This document shows, piece after piece, positions 6,542 through 13,605 of a DNA stretch of 14,970 nucleotides; the stretch's first letter is position 1, and each line of letters opens with the position of its first letter. The position numbers and the translations under genes are program-made. Origin of the DNA: Planctomycetota bacterium (lineage in GTDB: Bacteria > Planctomycetota > UBA1135 > UBA2386); assembly GCA_016793305.1 (NCBI GenBank), contig JAEUHU010000297.1, positions 1-14,970 of the forward strand, in the 5' to 3' direction. The notes beneath the pieces are model-generated. The model saw nothing but the letters and a program-made list of their open reading frames with translations. It was not told the DNA's origin and did no database searches.

Positions 6542-7918
6542 ATGCTGCTCCGTCCGCGCGTTGCGCCTCTCCTCGTCTCGCTGCTCCTCGGCACCGGCCT
6601 CGCCCCCACGCTCCTGGCCCAGGATCGACTCGGCCCGCTCGGCGGCGGCGGCACCGTAGTCGACGCGAGCCGCGACGCCTTCGGCTTCCCGTCGCCGCTG
6701 CTCGCCGCGAGCGAGCGCCGCGCGTTCGCGGTCGGCAACGCGCTGTTCCGCGCCAACTGGGTCGCGGCCCCGGCGAGTGCGAAGGGCCTCGACGGCCTCG
6801 GCCCGCTGTTCAACGCACGCTCGTGCAGCAGCTGCCACGCGCGCGACGGCCGCAGCCGGCCGCCCGAGCACGACGGCGACGAACGCCACGGGCTGCTGGT
6901 GCGCATCGGCGTGCGCGTGCCCGGCGAGCCCGATCGCGACCATCCACGCTACGGCGGCCAGATCCAGGACGACGCGATCGCCGGCGTGCAGGCGGAACTG
7001 CAGGTCGCGATCGACTGGCTGCCGAGCCCAGGTCGCTACGGCGACGGCGAACCGTTCGAACTGCTGGCTCCCCGCTATCGCCTGCACGAGCCCGCCGACG
7101 GCCCCCTCGGCGACGACGTGGTGCTCGGCGGCCGCGTGGCCCCGCAGCTGATCGGGCTCGGCCTGCTCGAAGCGATCCCCGACGCCGCGCTCGAAGCGCT
7201 CGCCGATCCCGACGACCGCGACGGCGACGGCGTCTCGGGGCGGGTGCACCGGCTCGGCACCGGGCCGGAGGCGCCGATCGGTCGCTGCGGCTGGAAGGCG
7301 ACGCAGCCGACCGTGCACGCGCAGACGGCCGGCGCCTTCGTGCACGACATGGGCATCACGTCGCCCGAGCAACCGGTCGAACCGATGCCGGCGACGCAGC
7401 GCGCGCGGGTGCCTGCGCAGAACGGCGGCGAGCCGGAGATCGACGCGGCGAAGCTCGGCCGCGTGGTCTTCTACACGCGCACGCTGGCGGTGCCGGCACA
7501 GCGCGAGGCCGACGATCCCGACGTGCGGCGCGGCCACGCGCTGTTCCGTTCGTTCGGCTGCGCGGCCTGTCACACCGAGACGTTCGTCACCGGGCCGGTG
7601 GCGTTCCACGACCGCTTCGGCGGCCAGACGATCCATCCTTTCACCGACCTGCTGCTGCACGACCTCGGCGAAGCGCTCGCCGACGAGAAGCGCGACGGCG
7701 ACGCGCGACCGGCCGAATGGCGCACCGCACCGCTGTGGGGTCTCGGCCTGATCACGACCGTCTCGGGCCACGATCGGCTGCTGCACGACGGCCGCGCACG
7801 CGGCCTCGCCGAAGCGATCCTGTGGCACGGCGGCGAGGCCCTCGCCGCCCGCGAACGCTTCCGGCTGGCTCCGGCGGACGAGCGCCGACAGCTGCTGGCG
7901 TTCCTGCGCTCGCTGTGA
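6542..7918 (+). CDS. Di-heme oxidoreductase (DUF1111/DHOR, MauG/cytochrome c peroxidase-related)
   Basis: Predicted 458 residues. The signal peptide ends LAPTLLA (20-26) and is followed by Gln27. Two c-type heme sites are present: C95-S-S-C98-H99 in LFNARSCSSCHARDG, and C340-A-A-C343-H344 in FRSFGCAACHTETF. Between them lie GGQIQDDAIAG (138-148) and DDRDGDGVSGR (224-234), which are family-typical. The C-terminal segment has APLWGLG (396-402) and RLLHDGRARGLAEAILWHGG (412-431), diagnostic of the DHOR family. The protein should act outside the cytoplasmic membrane as an electron-transfer or peroxidase-like enzyme; the substrate is unknown. The ATG is one base after the imelysin stop, indicating translational coupling. 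The module is reminiscent of the EfeO/EfeB (M75 plus heme peroxidase) logic of iron uptake, which is an analogy and not a demonstrated function. Confidence 0.9.
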   Translation: MLLRPRVAPLLVSLLLGTGLAPTLLAQDRLGPLGGGGTVVDASRDAFGFPSPLLAASERRAFAVGNALFRANWVAAPASAKGLDGLGPLFNARSCSSCHARDGRSRPPEHDGDERHGLLVRIGVRVPGEPDRDHPRYGGQIQDDAIAGVQAELQVAIDWLPSPGRYGDGEPFELLAPRYRLHEPADGPLGDDVVLGGRVAPQLIGLGLLEAIPDAALEALADPDDRDGDGVSGRVHRLGTGPEAPIGRCGWKATQPTVHAQTAGAFVHDMGITSPEQPVEPMPATQRARVPAQNGGEPEIDAAKLGRVVFYTRTLAVPAQREADDPDVRRGHALFRSFGCAACHTETFVTGPVAFHDRFGGQTIHPFTDLLLHDLGEALADEKRDGDARPAEWRTAPLWGLGLITTVSGHDRLLHDGRARGLAEAILWHGGEALAARERFRLAPADERRQLLAFLRSL

Positions 7919-7939
7919 CGGGCCAGGCTGCGCGTAGGA

Positions 7940-7960
7940 GTGCCAGGCTCAGCGTGGCAC
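7940..7960. terminator. Weak hairpin at the convergent end of the di-heme and HtrA-like genes
   Basis: GTGCCA (7940-7945) and TGGCAC (7955-7960) pair across a nine-base loop that contains the stop codon of the minus-strand gene (complement of 7949-7951). The stem is only 6 bp and has no T-tract. It is listed because its placement over a stop codon mirrors the stronger hairpin at 2082-2102. Confidence 0.25.
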
Positions 7961-9181
7961 GGCCGCTGCGGGCCGCGCTTCGATCGTGAGCTCCTTGGTC
8001 ACGCTCTGCCCGTCGCGCCACATGGTCACCGTCACCGTGCGGCCGACGCCGTTCAGGTAGAGCTGCCGCTGGAAGTCGACCGGCACGTGGATCTCGACGC
8101 CGGCGAAGTGGGTCAGGAAGTCGCCGGGTCGCACGTCGGCCGCAGCCGCCGCACTCGGCGTGAACACGTTCTCGATCAGGATGCCGTGGCTCGGCTTCGG
8201 CAGCTCCTTCCACGCCTTCAGGCCGCGCACGGTGGCGATCTCGGTGCGGCTCATCACCGACCAGCCGAGCCACGGCGAACGCGACGTGCCCGCCGTGCGG
8301 ATCGACTGGTGCAGCCCTTCGAGGATCTTGCTCGGCAGGGCCCACGCACTGCCCGGCCCGCTGCCGTCGAGCTTGCTCAGGATGCCGACCACCTTGCCGT
8401 CGAGGTCGACCAGCGGCCCGCCGATCGCCCCGTCGGGCACCGTCAACGTCGCCTGCATGTAGGTGGCGCTCATCAGCTCCTGGTAGCAATCGCGCGAGGG
8501 CTTGGCGACCAGCAGGCCGATGCCGAGGTAGCGCTCGGGTCCGATCGGATCGCCGACCCCGAGCAGCCACTGGCCGGGCTCGGTCGCGTCGCTGTCGCCG
8601 AACGCGAGCACCGGCAGCGGCGGCGGCGTGTGGTCGTGGAACACGGCGGCGCGCAGCACCGCGAGCTGCAGCGTCGGTTCGATGCCCAGCACCTCGGCGA
8701 TCGCCCGTTGGCCGCCGTTCGTCTCGATCTCGACGAGATCGGCGAGCGAGCCGTCGTCGCGGCGCAGCGCCTGCAGGCCGGTGAGCACTTCGCCGCCGGC
8801 GGCGACGAAGAAGCCGGACGCGCCGCGGTGCAGGCGGAAGCCCGGATAGTCGCGGTCGTCGGGTGGCACGACCCAGCGGTTCTCGGCGGCCGTGGCGTCG
8901 CTGCCGGCGGAAGTCGGCGGCGTCGTGGCCGGCGCCGGAGCCGCCTTCGGCGACCCGGCCGTGGCACTCGCTTCGGCGGCGACCCGCACGAAGCTGCGCA
9001 CCGTCACGACGCTCGGGAACACCGTGCGAGCCAGGGTCACGAACTCGGCCTGCAGCGCCTTCGCGGTCGGCGCGAGCGGTGCTGCCGGGGCCGGCGGCGA
9101 GGTCTCCTGCGCTGGCACCAGGCCGGCGAGCAGCAGCGGCAGGACCAGCGGGAACGGGGAACGGGAGCAGTGCGCGGTCAT
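7949..9181 (-). CDS. Secreted HtrA/DegP-like pseudoprotease with a PDZ domain (catalytic triad replaced)
   Basis: Predicted 410 residues. The signal peptide ends AGLVPA (19-24), followed by Gln25, then a Pro/Ala/Thr-rich linker (27-100). Residues about 110-295 follow the trypsin-like HtrA fold: GASGFFVAAGGEVLTGLQALR (120-140), LQLAVLRAAV (171-180) and DGAIGGPLVDLDGKVVGIL (250-268). Against HtrA consensus LTNAHVV, DLAVLK and GNSGGPL, the His is Q137, the Asp is Q172 and the Ser is I253. All three triad residues are therefore absent while the scaffold, including GGPL, is kept. A PDZ domain spans about 300-395 (LGW, GILIENVF, ADVRPGDFLTHFAG, LNGVGRTVTVTMWRDGQ). It probably binds peptides or acts as a chaperone or scaffold outside the cytoplasm. 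The ATG at 9181 directly begins the signal peptide; the frame is open further upstream but looks non-coding. Confidence 0.85.
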   Translation of the reverse strand: MTAHCSRSPFPLVLPLLLAGLVPAQETSPPAPAAPLAPTAKALQAEFVTLARTVFPSVVTVRSFVRVAAEASATAGSPKAAPAPATTPPTSAGSDATAAENRWVVPPDDRDYPGFRLHRGASGFFVAAGGEVLTGLQALRRDDGSLADLVEIETNGGQRAIAEVLGIEPTLQLAVLRAAVFHDHTPPPLPVLAFGDSDATEPGQWLLGVGDPIGPERYLGIGLLVAKPSRDCYQELMSATYMQATLTVPDGAIGGPLVDLDGKVVGILSKLDGSGPGSAWALPSKILEGLHQSIRTAGTSRSPWLGWSVMSRTEIATVRGLKAWKELPKPSHGILIENVFTPSAAAAADVRPGDFLTHFAGVEIHVPVDFQRQLYLNGVGRTVTVTMWRDGQSVTKELTIEARPAAAVPR

Positions 9182-9296
9182 CGGCCGACGATCGGGACAC
9201 ACCACCGTGCAGGCGCGGTCAGGGCTGCGTGAAGGAACCTGCCGACCACACCGCCGCACCGTTGCCCCACCGACGGCCGACGGCTCCCATGGCGGC

Positions 9297-10517
9297 GTGC
9301 CGACCTTGTCCACCGACCTGACGACCGAGCTGCGCACGTTCGCGGCGTTCGGCACGCCTTCGGTGCAGGGCGAGCTCGAGATCGACGGCCTGCGCGTGCC
9401 GACGTTCACCAACGAGTTCTGGACGGCGGCGCAGCGCGAAGGGCACAGCCTGCACGAAGTCAGCTACCGCGCCTGCTTCAAGCCGTCGCTGCCGGCGTTC
9501 TTCGTCGAACGACTGAGCCGGCCGGGCGAACTGGTGTTCGATCCGTTCATGGGCCGCGGCACGACGCCGCTCGAAGCGGTGCTGCGCAGCCGACGCGGCG
9601 GCGGCAACGACGTGAACCCGCTGGCGCGGCTGCTGGTGCGCCCGCGGCTCGACCCGCCGCCGCTCGCAGCGGTGCTCGCCCGCATCGATGCACTCGACCT
9701 GCGCTTTCACGGGCCGGTCGAAGACGACCTGCGCGTGTTCTTCCACGAGACGACGCTGCGCGAGCTGCACGCGCTGCGCGCGCTGCTGCTGGCCGCGGCC
9801 GACGGACCGACGGACCGTGTGCTCGACTGGATCCGCATGGTCGCGGTCAACCGGCTGACCGGGCACTCGAGCGGGTTCTTCTCGGTCTACACGCTGCCGC
9901 CGAACCAGGCCGTGTCGGTCGAGGCCCAACGCAAGATCAACGAGAAGCGCCGGCAGACGCCACCGGTCCGCTGCGTGCGGTCGATCCTGAAGAAGAAGTC
10001 GAAGGCGCTGCTGGCCGACTGCGCGTCGCTGTGGCGCCCCGATCCGGCGAGCGACGTCGCGAACAGTCCGCTGTTGTGCGGCCCCGCCGCCGACCTCGCA
10101 GGGCTGGCCGCCGGCAGCGTCACGCTGGTGGTGACCTCGCCACCGTTCCTCGACGTGGTCCAGTACGCGGACGACAACTGGCTGCGCTGCTGGTTCTGCG
10201 GCATCGACCCGAAGGCCGTGCCGATCACGATGGCGCGCACGGTGCCGGCCTGGCAGCAGGCGATGGCGGACGCGTTCGCCGAGCTGCATCGCGTGGTGCG
10301 CAGCGGCGGCCACGTCGCGTTCGAGGTCGGCGAGGTGAAGGGCGGCAAGGTCCGGCTCGAGGAAGCCGTGCTGCCGGTCGCCGCGCGGGCGGGCTTCGCA
10401 CCGGTCGCGGTGATGATCCACGCGCAGGAGTTCACCAAGACGGCGAACTGCTGGGGCGTCGACAACAACAAGCACGGCACCAACACCAACCGGATCGTGC
10501 TGCTGCGCCGCGACTGA
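9297..10517 (+). CDS. Solitary DNA methyltransferase (N4-cytosine/N6-adenine type, motif I before motif IV)
   Basis: Predicted 406 residues. The SAM-binding motif I is FDPFMGRGTTPLEAVL (81-96), followed by GNDVNPLARLL (103-113). The catalytic motif IV is TSPPFLDVVQY (280-290). A late GGHVAFEVGEV (337-347) and a C-terminal GTNTNRIVLLRR complete the family pattern. The order is motif I, a variable region of about 185 residues, then motif IV. This resembles the DNA methylase group with (Y/F)xAKFxP-type N-termini, here SYRACFKPSLPAFF (56-69). SPPF/SPPY motifs are typical of amino-methyltransferases acting on cytosine N4 or adenine N6; which one cannot be told. No restriction enzyme or specificity gene is adjacent. 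The start is uncertain: GTG at 9297 is my choice, TTG at 9306 is possible, and no strong Shine-Dalgarno is seen. The gene diverges from the HtrA-like gene across 115 bases in which I see nothing specific. Confidence 0.78.
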   Translation: MPTLSTDLTTELRTFAAFGTPSVQGELEIDGLRVPTFTNEFWTAAQREGHSLHEVSYRACFKPSLPAFFVERLSRPGELVFDPFMGRGTTPLEAVLRSRRGGGNDVNPLARLLVRPRLDPPPLAAVLARIDALDLRFHGPVEDDLRVFFHETTLRELHALRALLLAAADGPTDRVLDWIRMVAVNRLTGHSSGFFSVYTLPPNQAVSVEAQRKINEKRRQTPPVRCVRSILKKKSKALLADCASLWRPDPASDVANSPLLCGPAADLAGLAAGSVTLVVTSPPFLDVVQYADDNWLRCWFCGIDPKAVPITMARTVPAWQQAMADAFAELHRVVRSGGHVAFEVGEVKGGKVRLEEAVLPVAARAGFAPVAVMIHAQEFTKTANCWGVDNNKHGTNTNRIVLLRRD

Positions 10518-11972
10518 CTACTCCGAAGCCTGCTTCAGCTTCATCACCAAGATCAGCGCGATGCCGATCAGCAGCAGGCCGAACACGAACACCACCGGGC
10601 CGGTGAGCCAGGAACGCTGCTTCGCCCGCGCCAGGGCCCGCCGCGGCCCGGGGCCCGCACTACCCCCGCCGCGCGGCAGCCGCTCGATGCGGTCGAGCTC
10701 GTCGAGCACCTCGGCCGCGTCCTTCGGGCGATCGTCGCGGTCGCGCGCGAGCAGCCGGTCGCGGATCAGCCGGTCGAGTGCTGGCGGCACCTGCAGTTCC
10801 TTCGGGAACGGCGCCGGATCGTCCTGCTGTTTCTGCCGCAGGATCTCCTTCTTGGTGCCGAGGAACGGCGGCTTGCCACGCAGCGCCGCGTAGGCCGTGC
10901 AGCCGAGCGCGTAGAGGTCGGCGCGGTCGTCGACCGGATCGGTGCCGAGCTGCTCGGGCGCCATGAACGCCGCCGTGCCGGCGCGGTCGCCGGCGCCGCC
11001 GATGCTGCGCACGAGCCCGAGGTCCGCGAGCTTGGCGTGGCCGTCGGGGAGCAGCAGCACGTTCGCCGGCTTGACGTCGCGGTGCACCAGCCCGGCCTTG
11101 TGGGCGATCTGCAACGCACCCAGCACATCGCGCAGCACGACGAGCACTTCGCGCCACGGCATCGGTCCACTGGCCCGCAGACGACGCGCCAGGCTGCCGC
11201 CGCGCACCAGCTCCATCGACAGGAAGTGGCGGCCGCGGTCCTCGCCGAAGTCGAACACCTGCACGAGCCGCGGATCGGCCAGCTTCGCGGCCGCGCGCGC
11301 TTCGCGCAGGAAACCCTGCAGAGCCTCCGGGGACGCGCCGTGCTCGGGCTGGCGCAGCACCTTCAGCGCCACTTCGCGAGCGAGCTGGACCTGTTCGGCG
11401 AGGTAGACGGTGGCGGCCCCGCCGGAGCCGAGCAGGGAGCGGAGCCGGTAGCCACCCAGGGTCTGGCCGAGCAACGGATCCGGGGCTTCGGCGACGGCGA
11501 TCGACGACTCGAGTCCGGATTCGCTCGAGGCCTCCGACGAGTCCGACGGTTCGCTGGCCTCGTGGCGCTCGGCCGGCTCCGGCGCGGCGGGCGGCGCAAC
11601 CGGCGCAGCAGCCGACGAGCCAACCGACGGCACGCCGGTCGCCGGAGCATTCGACGGGGCGACCTTCTCGTCAGCGCGCAGCAGCACCTGCTGGAACCGC
11701 AGCTCGACCATGCCGAGCCGCACCGTGCCGCCGACCCCGAGTTCGCACCGCTTCACCCGCTTCTTCTCGCACACGAGACCGTGCGCCGAGCCGAGGTCGA
11801 CGACCGTCAGCAGGCCGTTCTCGAACCGCAGCGTGCAGTGCCGCCGCGACACCGACTGCTCGTCGACGACCACGTCGCAGTCGGACCCGCGGCCGACCAC
11901 GAGGTCCTTGCCGACGGGCAGACGCACTTCCATGGTGCCGGAGTCGCGTCGGAGGGTGATCTTCGCCTGCAT
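10518..11972 (-). CDS. FHA-domain Ser/Thr protein kinase with a C-terminal membrane anchor
   Basis: Predicted 484 residues. An N-terminal FHA domain (about 1-97) has GRGSDCDVVVDEQSVSRRHC (27-46) and the LGSAHG turn (60-65), and should bind phosphothreonine peptides. An acidic Ser/Glu/Pro/Ala linker (about 100-165) leads to a Hanks-type kinase domain (about 174-432). It has glycine loop GSGGAATVY (182-190), VALK (K204), an alpha-C glutamate (E224), HRDVKPAN (297-304, catalytic D299), DLG (317-319), MAPEQ (337-341), D352 and R415. All residues needed for activity are present. A hydrophobic segment (about 458-477, VVFVFGLLLIGIALILV) anchors the C-terminus, placing FHA and kinase in the cytoplasm with only a few residues outside. 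The stop codon directly abuts that of the methyltransferase. The start at 11972 is 115 bases from the ATG of a divergent paralogue. Confidence 0.92.
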   Translation of the reverse strand: MQAKITLRRDSGTMEVRLPVGKDLVVGRGSDCDVVVDEQSVSRRHCTLRFENGLLTVVDLGSAHGLVCEKKRVKRCELGVGGTVRLGMVELRFQQVLLRADEKVAPSNAPATGVPSVGSSAAAPVAPPAAPEPAERHEASEPSDSSEASSESGLESSIAVAEAPDPLLGQTLGGYRLRSLLGSGGAATVYLAEQVQLAREVALKVLRQPEHGASPEALQGFLREARAAAKLADPRLVQVFDFGEDRGRHFLSMELVRGGSLARRLRASGPMPWREVLVVLRDVLGALQIAHKAGLVHRDVKPANVLLLPDGHAKLADLGLVRSIGGAGDRAGTAAFMAPEQLGTDPVDDRADLYALGCTAYAALRGKPPFLGTKKEILRQKQQDDPAPFPKELQVPPALDRLIRDRLLARDRDDRPKDAAEVLDELDRIERLPRGGGSAGPGPRRALARAKQRSWLTGPVVFVFGLLLIGIALILVMKLKQASE

Positions 11973-12087
11973 CGGCGGGGCAGACTACCGCCCGCCCTGC
12001 ACCCCACAACCGCGCCGGCCGGGCACCGGACGCGAAATCGCCGCGTGCCCGGAACGGTGCCGGCGCGAGTAGGCTGTGTGCATCCGC
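11973..12087. promoter_or_regulatory. Shared divergent promoter region of the kinase and pseudokinase genes
   Basis: This 115-base gap must contain both promoters. TAnnnT-like hexamers lie close to each start: TAGTCT on the minus strand (11987 to 11982) nine bases before the kinase ATG, and TAGGCT on the plus strand (12070-12075) twelve bases before the pseudokinase ATG. If real, transcripts would have almost no leader, which fits the lack of Shine-Dalgarno sequences. A nested inverted repeat lies between them and is listed separately. Confidence 0.4.
12011..12067. repeat. Nested inverted repeat between the divergent kinase genes (possible operator)
   Basis: CGCGCCGG (12011-12018) pairs with CCGGCGCG (12060-12067), and CACCG (12024-12028) with CGGTG (12055-12059). 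The right arm is thus a continuous 13 bases, while the left arm has a five-base bulge. Inside, CCGGGCAC (12019-12026) and GTGCCCGG (12045-12052) form a perfect 8-bp repeat with an 18-base spacer. The two pairings overlap at 12024-12026, so they are partly exclusive. The element is central enough to control both genes. Confidence 0.45.
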
Positions 12088-13572
12088 ATGGAGATCGCTC
12101 GCCTCACCGCCACCACCCAAGGCCAGCCCGTACCGTTCCTCGTGGTGGCGAGCCGCCCGCTCACGATCGGCCGCTCGCGCCGCTGCGGGCTCCGCTTGCG
12201 CGACCCGAAGGTCTCGCGCGAGCACTGCAGCCTGACCTACTTCGGCGGCGATCTGCTCGTCAACGACCTCGGTTCGGCGCACGGGCTGCTGTTCCACGGC
12301 GAACGCAGCGAGTCGTTCCGGCTGCGGGTCGGCGACGGGTTCCACCTGGGCCGCACGTTCGTGCGCTTCGAAGGGCTCGACGACGTCGACGAGGCACTGC
12401 TGCCGAAGCCCGCCGCGGTGCCGGAAGCCTCGGCCGACGACGCCGACGAACCGGAGCCCGCCGCCAGCGCCGCCACAGGATCGCCGACCGCCGACGAAGC
12501 GCCCGCCCTCGGCTTCGGCGCTGCCGTGCAACCCCGCGAGGCAGCCCGCCACGAACTGGCGCCAGGCACCACGTTGGCCGGCTTCGTGGTCGAAGCGACG
12601 CTCGGCCGCAGCGACCGCAGCACCGTCTACGCCGCCGCCCACGTGCAGCTGCAGCGGCGCGTCGCGCTGAAGGTGCTGCGCCATCCGCCGGGCGCCGTGC
12701 CCGAGCCCGCCGAACGCGCCGCGTTCCTCGCCGACCTGCGCACCGCGGCAGCGCACGTCGATCCGACGCTGGTCGCGGTGTTCGACGTGATCGACACCCC
12801 CGACGAGTGTGCCGCCACGCTCGAACTGGTCGAAGGTGAGACGCTCGCCGGCCGCCTCGCCACCGCGGGTCGCCTGCCTTGGCAGGACGTGGTGGCGCGC
12901 CTGGTCGACGTGCTGCAGGCACTCACCGTGCTGCACCGCGCTGGCCGCGTGCACGGCGGCGTCAAACCGGGCAACGTGTTCGCGCTCGCCAAGGGCGGCA
13001 CGCGCCTCGCCGATCCACGCGCGCTGCCACTGCCGCGCGCCGAGGAGTTCGACGCGCTGCCGTCGCCCGAGCAGCGCCGCCGGCTCGGCGTCGACGCCCG
13101 CAGCGACCTCTACGCAGTCGGTGCGCTCGGCTGGCTGCTGCTGACCGGCGAAGCGCCGGAGGCCGAATCCACCGCCGCCCAGCTGCAGCGTCTCGAGCCG
13201 TCGGTGCCGAACAAGCTCGCCGACCGCCTCGTGCAGCTGCTCGCCGCCGAACCCAACGCCCGCCCGGCGACCGCGAACGCCGCGCGCGACGCGCTCGCGG
13301 CCCTGCTGCCGGCGGGCCGACCCGTCGCCGCCGAACGCGACGCCGGCCGCAGCAATCCCGCACCGCGCGCGCCGGTGCGCAGCGGCAGCGCCACGGCCCC
13401 ACTTCCCGGCAAGCGGCCCGCTTCGGCCGGCAAGCGCTTCGCGGCGCGCCTCGCCTCCGAGCTGATCGTCGTCGGCATGATCTTCGGGATCGGACTGCTG
13501 GTGCTGGTGCTGCTGCCGAAGATCAATCCGAACTGGGACCTCTACAAGTGGGTCAGCAGCCTGTTCGGCTGA
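12088..13572 (+). CDS. FHA-domain pseudokinase with a C-terminal membrane anchor (paralogue of the divergent kinase)
   Basis: Predicted 494 residues with the same layout as the 10518-11972 product. FHA is at about 1-96: IGRSRRCGLRLRDPKVSREHC (27-47), LGSAHG (61-66). An Asp/Glu/Ala/Pro linker (97-155) precedes the kinase fold at about 160-408, and a membrane segment lies at about 458-477. Motifs are degenerate. The glycine loop is GRSDRSTVY (173-181). K195 is kept in VALK. The alpha-C Glu is D216. HRDVKPAN has become HGGVKPGN (289-296), losing Arg and the catalytic Asp (G290, G291). DLG is DPR (309-311), and APE is SPE (326-328). It should lack phosphotransfer but may bind nucleotide or regulate its partner. 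The ATG at 12088 is preferred to the in-frame GTG at 12076 because it aligns with the start of the paralogue's FHA domain. The transcript converges on the desulfurase gene with a 33-base gap. Confidence 0.88.
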   Translation: MEIARLTATTQGQPVPFLVVASRPLTIGRSRRCGLRLRDPKVSREHCSLTYFGGDLLVNDLGSAHGLLFHGERSESFRLRVGDGFHLGRTFVRFEGLDDVDEALLPKPAAVPEASADDADEPEPAASAATGSPTADEAPALGFGAAVQPREAARHELAPGTTLAGFVVEATLGRSDRSTVYAAAHVQLQRRVALKVLRHPPGAVPEPAERAAFLADLRTAAAHVDPTLVAVFDVIDTPDECAATLELVEGETLAGRLATAGRLPWQDVVARLVDVLQALTVLHRAGRVHGGVKPGNVFALAKGGTRLADPRALPLPRAEEFDALPSPEQRRRLGVDARSDLYAVGALGWLLLTGEAPEAESTAAQLQRLEPSVPNKLADRLVQLLAAEPNARPATANAARDALAALLPAGRPVAAERDAGRSNPAPRAPVRSGSATAPLPGKRPASAGKRFAARLASELIVVGMIFGIGLLVLVLLPKINPNWDLYKWVSSLFG

Positions 13573-13605
13573 GCTCCACCGAGCTGCACGAGTCGGCCGC
13601 AGCGG

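Noticed and set aside
5302..6906. A 534-codon minus-strand frame opposite the imelysin and di-heme genes
   Set aside because: It spans two well-supported genes (GxHxxE and CXXCH motifs in the correct order) and its own translation shows no recognisable domain.
8892..9296. A 135-residue N-terminal extension of the methyltransferase starting inside the HtrA-like gene
   Set aside because: The extension is antisense to the signal peptide and linker of the HtrA-like protein and has no methyltransferase-like sequence. A start at GTG 9297 leaves a normal-sized enzyme.
9182..10517. A restriction-modification or phage-defence island around the methyltransferase
   Set aside because: The neighbours are an HtrA-like protein and an FHA kinase. 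No endonuclease, helicase, specificity subunit or toxin-like gene is present in the window.
13572..13585. Hairpin after the pseudokinase stop (AGCTC, loop CACC, GAGCT)
   Set aside because: The stem is only 5 bp without a T-tract, which is too weak to call a terminator on its own.
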